From contig JAZUOO010000021.1 in NCBI GenBank assembly GCA_045604705.1, positions 7,155 through 71,154 of the forward strand: a DNA stretch of 64,000 nucleotides. The letters are read 5' to 3'. Source of the DNA: SIG622 sp045604705. Lineage in GTDB: Bacteria > Bacillota > Clostridia > Oscillospirales > CAG-382. The notes beneath the pieces were generated by a model. That model was not told where the DNA came from and ran no database searches. It was given only the letters and a program-made list of their open reading frames with translations. Below, in pieces: positions 61,615-64,000 of the stretch (positions are counted from its first letter, which is position 1; the number at the start of each line of letters is the position of its first letter). A program made the position numbers and the translations under genes.

Positions 61615-61801
61615 CCGACATTGTTCGGTATCAAGGACACATAAAACAGTAATAAATATAGAATTTGTGTGCTTAACAGAATCAAAATAAGAACGTAACT
61701 CCCGCCACAGAGAATATAATCAGATAAAAATTCACGAATAAATTAACAAAAATCGTCAATTACTAATTATTAATTGTCAATTGTTATAAGAAAGGATTAT
61801 A
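61615..61801. other. Short AT-rich gap with repeat
   Basis: No gene seen. The end (AATTACTAATTATTAATTGTC, 61757-61777) is an AT-rich near-palindromic repeat of a kind also met near 1100. Confidence 0.3.
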
Positions 61802-63541
61802 ATGAGCGAAAACAATACACGAAATAAGGGCAATAAGCGCGACTCCTTCGCCAAGCCCGGCGACGAAAGCATAGTATCGGGGAAGTCCTTCTTTCTGTCT
61901 TTCGGAAAGCAAAAGAAGAGCAGCGCAAATCCGCTTCTTGAAAGCGAAAAGAACAAATCAAACGCAAAAAACGATAAGGAACAAAATAACAACAGGGAAG
62001 CCCAAAAGCAGAATGTTCCCCGTAAAAGCGATGAGCGTGAAAATAAAGCATCTGAAAAGAACGACAACATCAAAGAAAAGAATAATTTCAGAAACAAAAA
62101 CCACCGCCGTCCTGACAAAAGAAAGAATGACGGCAACGGCAGAAACGGCAGAAACGGCGACCACAAAAATCAGAATAACAAGGGCAATACAGAAGCAAAA
62201 GAACAACAAAATCGCCAAGCACAGAGGCAGAACCAGAATCAGCGTAAGCCCGATAAAAAGGATAAAAAGAACATTGACGAGCTCGCAAAGGAAAAGAATA
62301 TAAACCAACCCGAGCAGGAAAGAAACGCCAAAAAAGGTGCGGGAAACACAGGGAATTTCCGTCATGACCAGACAAGACGTCAGAAGCACAAAAAGGAAAA
62401 GTTTGTCCCCACAGCACCTGCAGAGGAGATAAAGTCGGAAGAACTTCTCCAGCCCATCGTTGACAAAGCCGGTATCATATCTGCTCCCAGAGGCTTCGGA
62501 ATGCGTACAGGCAAAAGCTCGTTCATGTCATCCGCAAGGGGTACAGCCGCAGGCGACGGAGATGAACCCCGATACATTGACAGAAACAGACCCCTTGCAG
62601 AGCAGATAATTGAACAGTCAAAGCCAAAGACGTACAAAAACCACCTGACGGAAAACACGGAAACGGTGGAAGTCATCGGCGTAAGATTCAGAGAAGCGGG
62701 CAAGGTCTACTACTTTGCACCAGGTTTAAACAAGGTGGAAAAGGATGCCGCCGTAATCGTTGAGACAGCAAGAGGAATAGAATACGGCTTCTGTGCTATC
62801 CCAAACAGACACGTCAGCACGGACAATATAGTCCCCCCCTTAAAGCCGATACTGAGAGTTGCAACAAAGGACGACACCGAAAGATACGAAAGCAACAAGC
62901 AGCTTGAAGCGGGGGCAGCAAAAGTGTTCCGTGAAAAGGTAAGAGCTCTCGGACTTGAAATGTCTCTTGTGTACGTAGAGTATACTTTCGATAACGGCAA
63001 GCTCTTGTTCTACTTTACCGCCGACGGCAGAGTCGATTTCAGAGAACTCATAAAAGAACTCGCCGCAGCCTTTAGAACAAGAATTGAGCTTCGTCAGATA
63101 GGCGTAAGAGATGAGGCGAAGATAGTCGGAGGTCTCGGTATCTGCGGCAGACCCGTATGCTGCAAGAGCTTCCTTGGTGAATTCTCGCAGGTTTCCATAA
63201 AAATGGCAAAGGATCAGAACCTGTTCATTAACTCTTCAAAGATTTCAGGTACCTGTGGCAGATTTATGTGCTGTATAAGATATGAAGACGAAGTATATCA
63301 GAAGGAATATGAAAGAACTCCGAAAGTTGACGCAATAGTTGAAACTGCCGAGGGCAAAGGTGTGGTAGTTGAAAGCAATGCTCTTCGCGGAATGGTAAAG
63401 GTACTGCTGGACGATAAGCCGGAGGATATAGCAAAGCCTTTTAAGTGTACTGAAGTAAAACTTCTCGGATACGTTAAGCGTGAAAACGAAAACGAAATTC
63501 CCGAAGGCGTGGAAATCCACGACGAAGGTACGGGAAGCTGA
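61802..63541 (+). CDS. ricT: RicT/YaaT-like PSP1-domain protein with long charged N-terminus
   Basis: 579 residues. The C-terminal 290 residues are the PSP1 domain: VEVIGVRFREAGKVYYFAPG, VETARGIEYGFC, GGLGICGRPVCCKSFLGEFS and SSKISGTCGRFMCCIRYEDE with the conserved cysteines that bind iron-sulfur clusters in the RicA/F/T complex, which controls mRNA maturation with RNase Y. The first 230 residues are a low-complexity Lys/Asn/Glu/Arg/Gln region that Bacillus YaaT (about 275 residues) lacks; it might bind RNA or be a disordered tether. Confidence 0.9.
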   Translation: MSENNTRNKGNKRDSFAKPGDESIVSGKSFFLSFGKQKKSSANPLLESEKNKSNAKNDKEQNNNREAQKQNVPRKSDERENKASEKNDNIKEKNNFRNKNHRRPDKRKNDGNGRNGRNGDHKNQNNKGNTEAKEQQNRQAQRQNQNQRKPDKKDKKNIDELAKEKNINQPEQERNAKKGAGNTGNFRHDQTRRQKHKKEKFVPTAPAEEIKSEELLQPIVDKAGIISAPRGFGMRTGKSSFMSSARGTAAGDGDEPRYIDRNRPLAEQIIEQSKPKTYKNHLTENTETVEVIGVRFREAGKVYYFAPGLNKVEKDAAVIVETARGIEYGFCAIPNRHVSTDNIVPPLKPILRVATKDDTERYESNKQLEAGAAKVFREKVRALGLEMSLVYVEYTFDNGKLLFYFTADGRVDFRELIKELAAAFRTRIELRQIGVRDEAKIVGGLGICGRPVCCKSFLGEFSQVSIKMAKDQNLFINSSKISGTCGRFMCCIRYEDEVYQKEYERTPKVDAIVETAEGKGVVVESNALRGMVKVLLDDKPEDIAKPFKCTEVKLLGYVKRENENEIPEGVEIHDEGTGS

Positions 63542-63567
63542 TTTTTAAATAAATCACAACAAAAAAG

Positions 63568-63623
63568 AGAGAATACTCGAACAACCTTGTATCAACAGAG
63601 GCGACGATGAGTATTCTCTTTTG
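63568..63623 (+). terminator. Terminator of ricT, first hairpin
   Basis: AGAGAATACTC / GAGTATTCTCT with a 30-base loop, then TTT. Confidence 0.65.
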
Positions 63624-63633
63624 TTGTATAAAG

Positions 63634-63675
63634 AAAACCGAATACCTTTTATTGTTAAGGTGTTCGGTTTTGGTT
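63634..63675 (+). terminator. Second hairpin terminator
   Basis: AAAACCGAA / TTCGGTTTT with inner ACC/GGT pairing, then TGGTTT. Confidence 0.65.
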
Positions 63676-63679
63676 TGTT

Positions 63680-63700
63680 TGGTGACCCGTACGGGAATCG
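63680..63700 (-). other. tRNA 3'-end-like fragment
   Basis: The minus strand reads CGATTCCCGTACGGGTCACC followed by A, which looks like the 3' half of a T arm, an acceptor strand and CCA. No other part of a tRNA is present; the adjoining sequence is a GTATGC/GCATAC hairpin. It may be an att remnant or a scrap of a tRNA gene. Confidence 0.45.
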
Positions 63701-63799
63701 GCGTATGCTTCGCATACTAATTGCTCGACCGTAAGGGTCTTGCACCTTTTTTGCTAAAAACAGTCATTTAGACTGTTTTCTTGACGCAAAAAGCCCTCT

Positions 63800-63822
63800 C
63801 GGGTTCAATTCCTGTACGGCGA
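63800..63822 (+). other. Second tRNA 3'-end-like fragment, opposite strand
   Basis: The plus strand GGGTTCAATTCCTGTACGGC resembles a TPsiC arm and acceptor strand but is imperfect and has no matching 5' half. It is inverted relative to the fragment at 63680. Confidence 0.3.
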
Positions 63823-63825
63823 AAA

Positions 63826-63857
63826 AGCAGACACTAAGTGTCTGCTCCAATTTTTTT
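63826..63857 (+). terminator. Terminator without an assigned gene
   Basis: AGCAGACACT / AGTGTCTGCT, then CCAATTTTTTT. It is strong but no gene precedes it since ricT; it may end a small RNA or a lost tRNA gene. Confidence 0.7.
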
Positions 63858-63884
63858 GGGGAAAGCAGAACCATAGAGATATTT

Positions 63885-64000
63885 TAGTCTTAGCTAAATT
63901 TTGCACTATCGTGCAAAGCGAAATTATTGCTTCGCAATAGCTAAATAACTCCTTTGGAGTAGCTAAATTAAATTCGCTTTAAGCGTGCGAAGCACATTTA
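63885..64000. repeat. AGCTAAAT / small hairpin array at the window end
   Basis: The unit AGCTAAAT occurs three times (63894, 63940 and 63961), separated by tiny hairpins: TTGCAC/GTGCAA, ATTGC/GCAAT with a TTC loop, and ACTCC/GGAGT with a TTT loop. It may continue past the window. Confidence 0.6.

Overview
The window looks like a chromosomal segment of an anaerobic, gut- or rumen-type Clostridia (Oscillospirales/Ruminococcus-like), with an integrated element of about 19.6 kb in the middle. The inference rests on the darA-holB-ricT gene order, a reverse rubrerythrin with an Rrf2 regulator, a glycyl radical enzyme with its activase, S-layer-homology and dockerin modules, sigma-A promoters of the TTGACA-17-TATAAT type, and strong AGGAGG ribosome binding sites with some TTG/GTG starts. 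No rRNA gene, complete tRNA gene or CRISPR array was seen.

Layout. 0-9.3 kb: the end of a Gfo/Idh/MocA dehydrogenase followed by a ghost copy of its own tail, a LOG-family gene, an SPFH / zinc-ribbon / TPM operon, a secreted transglutaminase-dockerin protein and a GH99/WbsX-like protein divergent from an AraC regulator. 10.4-16.5 kb: murD, three overlapping M42 peptidase paralogues (the third without metal ligands) and a PLP lyase-like gene. 16.6-20.1 kb: a frameshifted remnant, greA, a possible 6S-like RNA and a lysS carrying an extra C-terminal tRNA-binding domain. 20.5-26.7 kb: one very large S-layer-anchored surface protein.

The element (about 27.2-46.9 kb) lies in the 3' end of the rubrerythrin gene and is flanked by a diverged direct repeat containing the rubrerythrin tail and its terminator. 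It carries a tyrosine integrase with a HigB-like toxin, a HTH replication-type protein, an excisionase-like protein, a small sigma-like factor and a 1.4 kb non-coding stretch rich in inverted repeats. I saw no relaxase or conjugation genes. Its cargo includes a HEPN-like protein, an ABC-type ATPase with a zinc-hook-like motif fused to a LexA/S24 peptidase domain, and a DUF4143 ATPase.

The most striking cargo is an operon of a PlsC-like acyltransferase, a small membrane protein and three tandem adenylate-forming enzymes. Its promoter sits on a DNA segment bounded by perfect 26-bp inverted repeats, next to a XerC/RecV-like tyrosine recombinase. This has the architecture of a phase-variable ON/OFF switch and is drawn here in the ON orientation. 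Ghost ends of a fourth ligase and of a second acyltransferase show that the operon has expanded and contracted.

46.9-64 kb: rubrerythrin with its Rrf2 regulator, a PepSY protein, a Crp/Fnr regulator convergent with trxA (whose promoter has a palindrome centred near -41), and an AraC regulator divergent from a glycyl-radical-enzyme operon. That operon has an activase, the enzyme, a bicupin, mannose-6-phosphate isomerase, a TIM-barrel epimerase and a Gfo/Idh dehydrogenase; the enzyme lacks the usual Cys-x-Glu dehydratase motif. After it come a GH32-like pseudogene with an internal deletion, a DUF975 membrane protein, darA-holB-ricT, and a tail of terminators, tRNA-3'-end-like fragments and small hairpin repeats.
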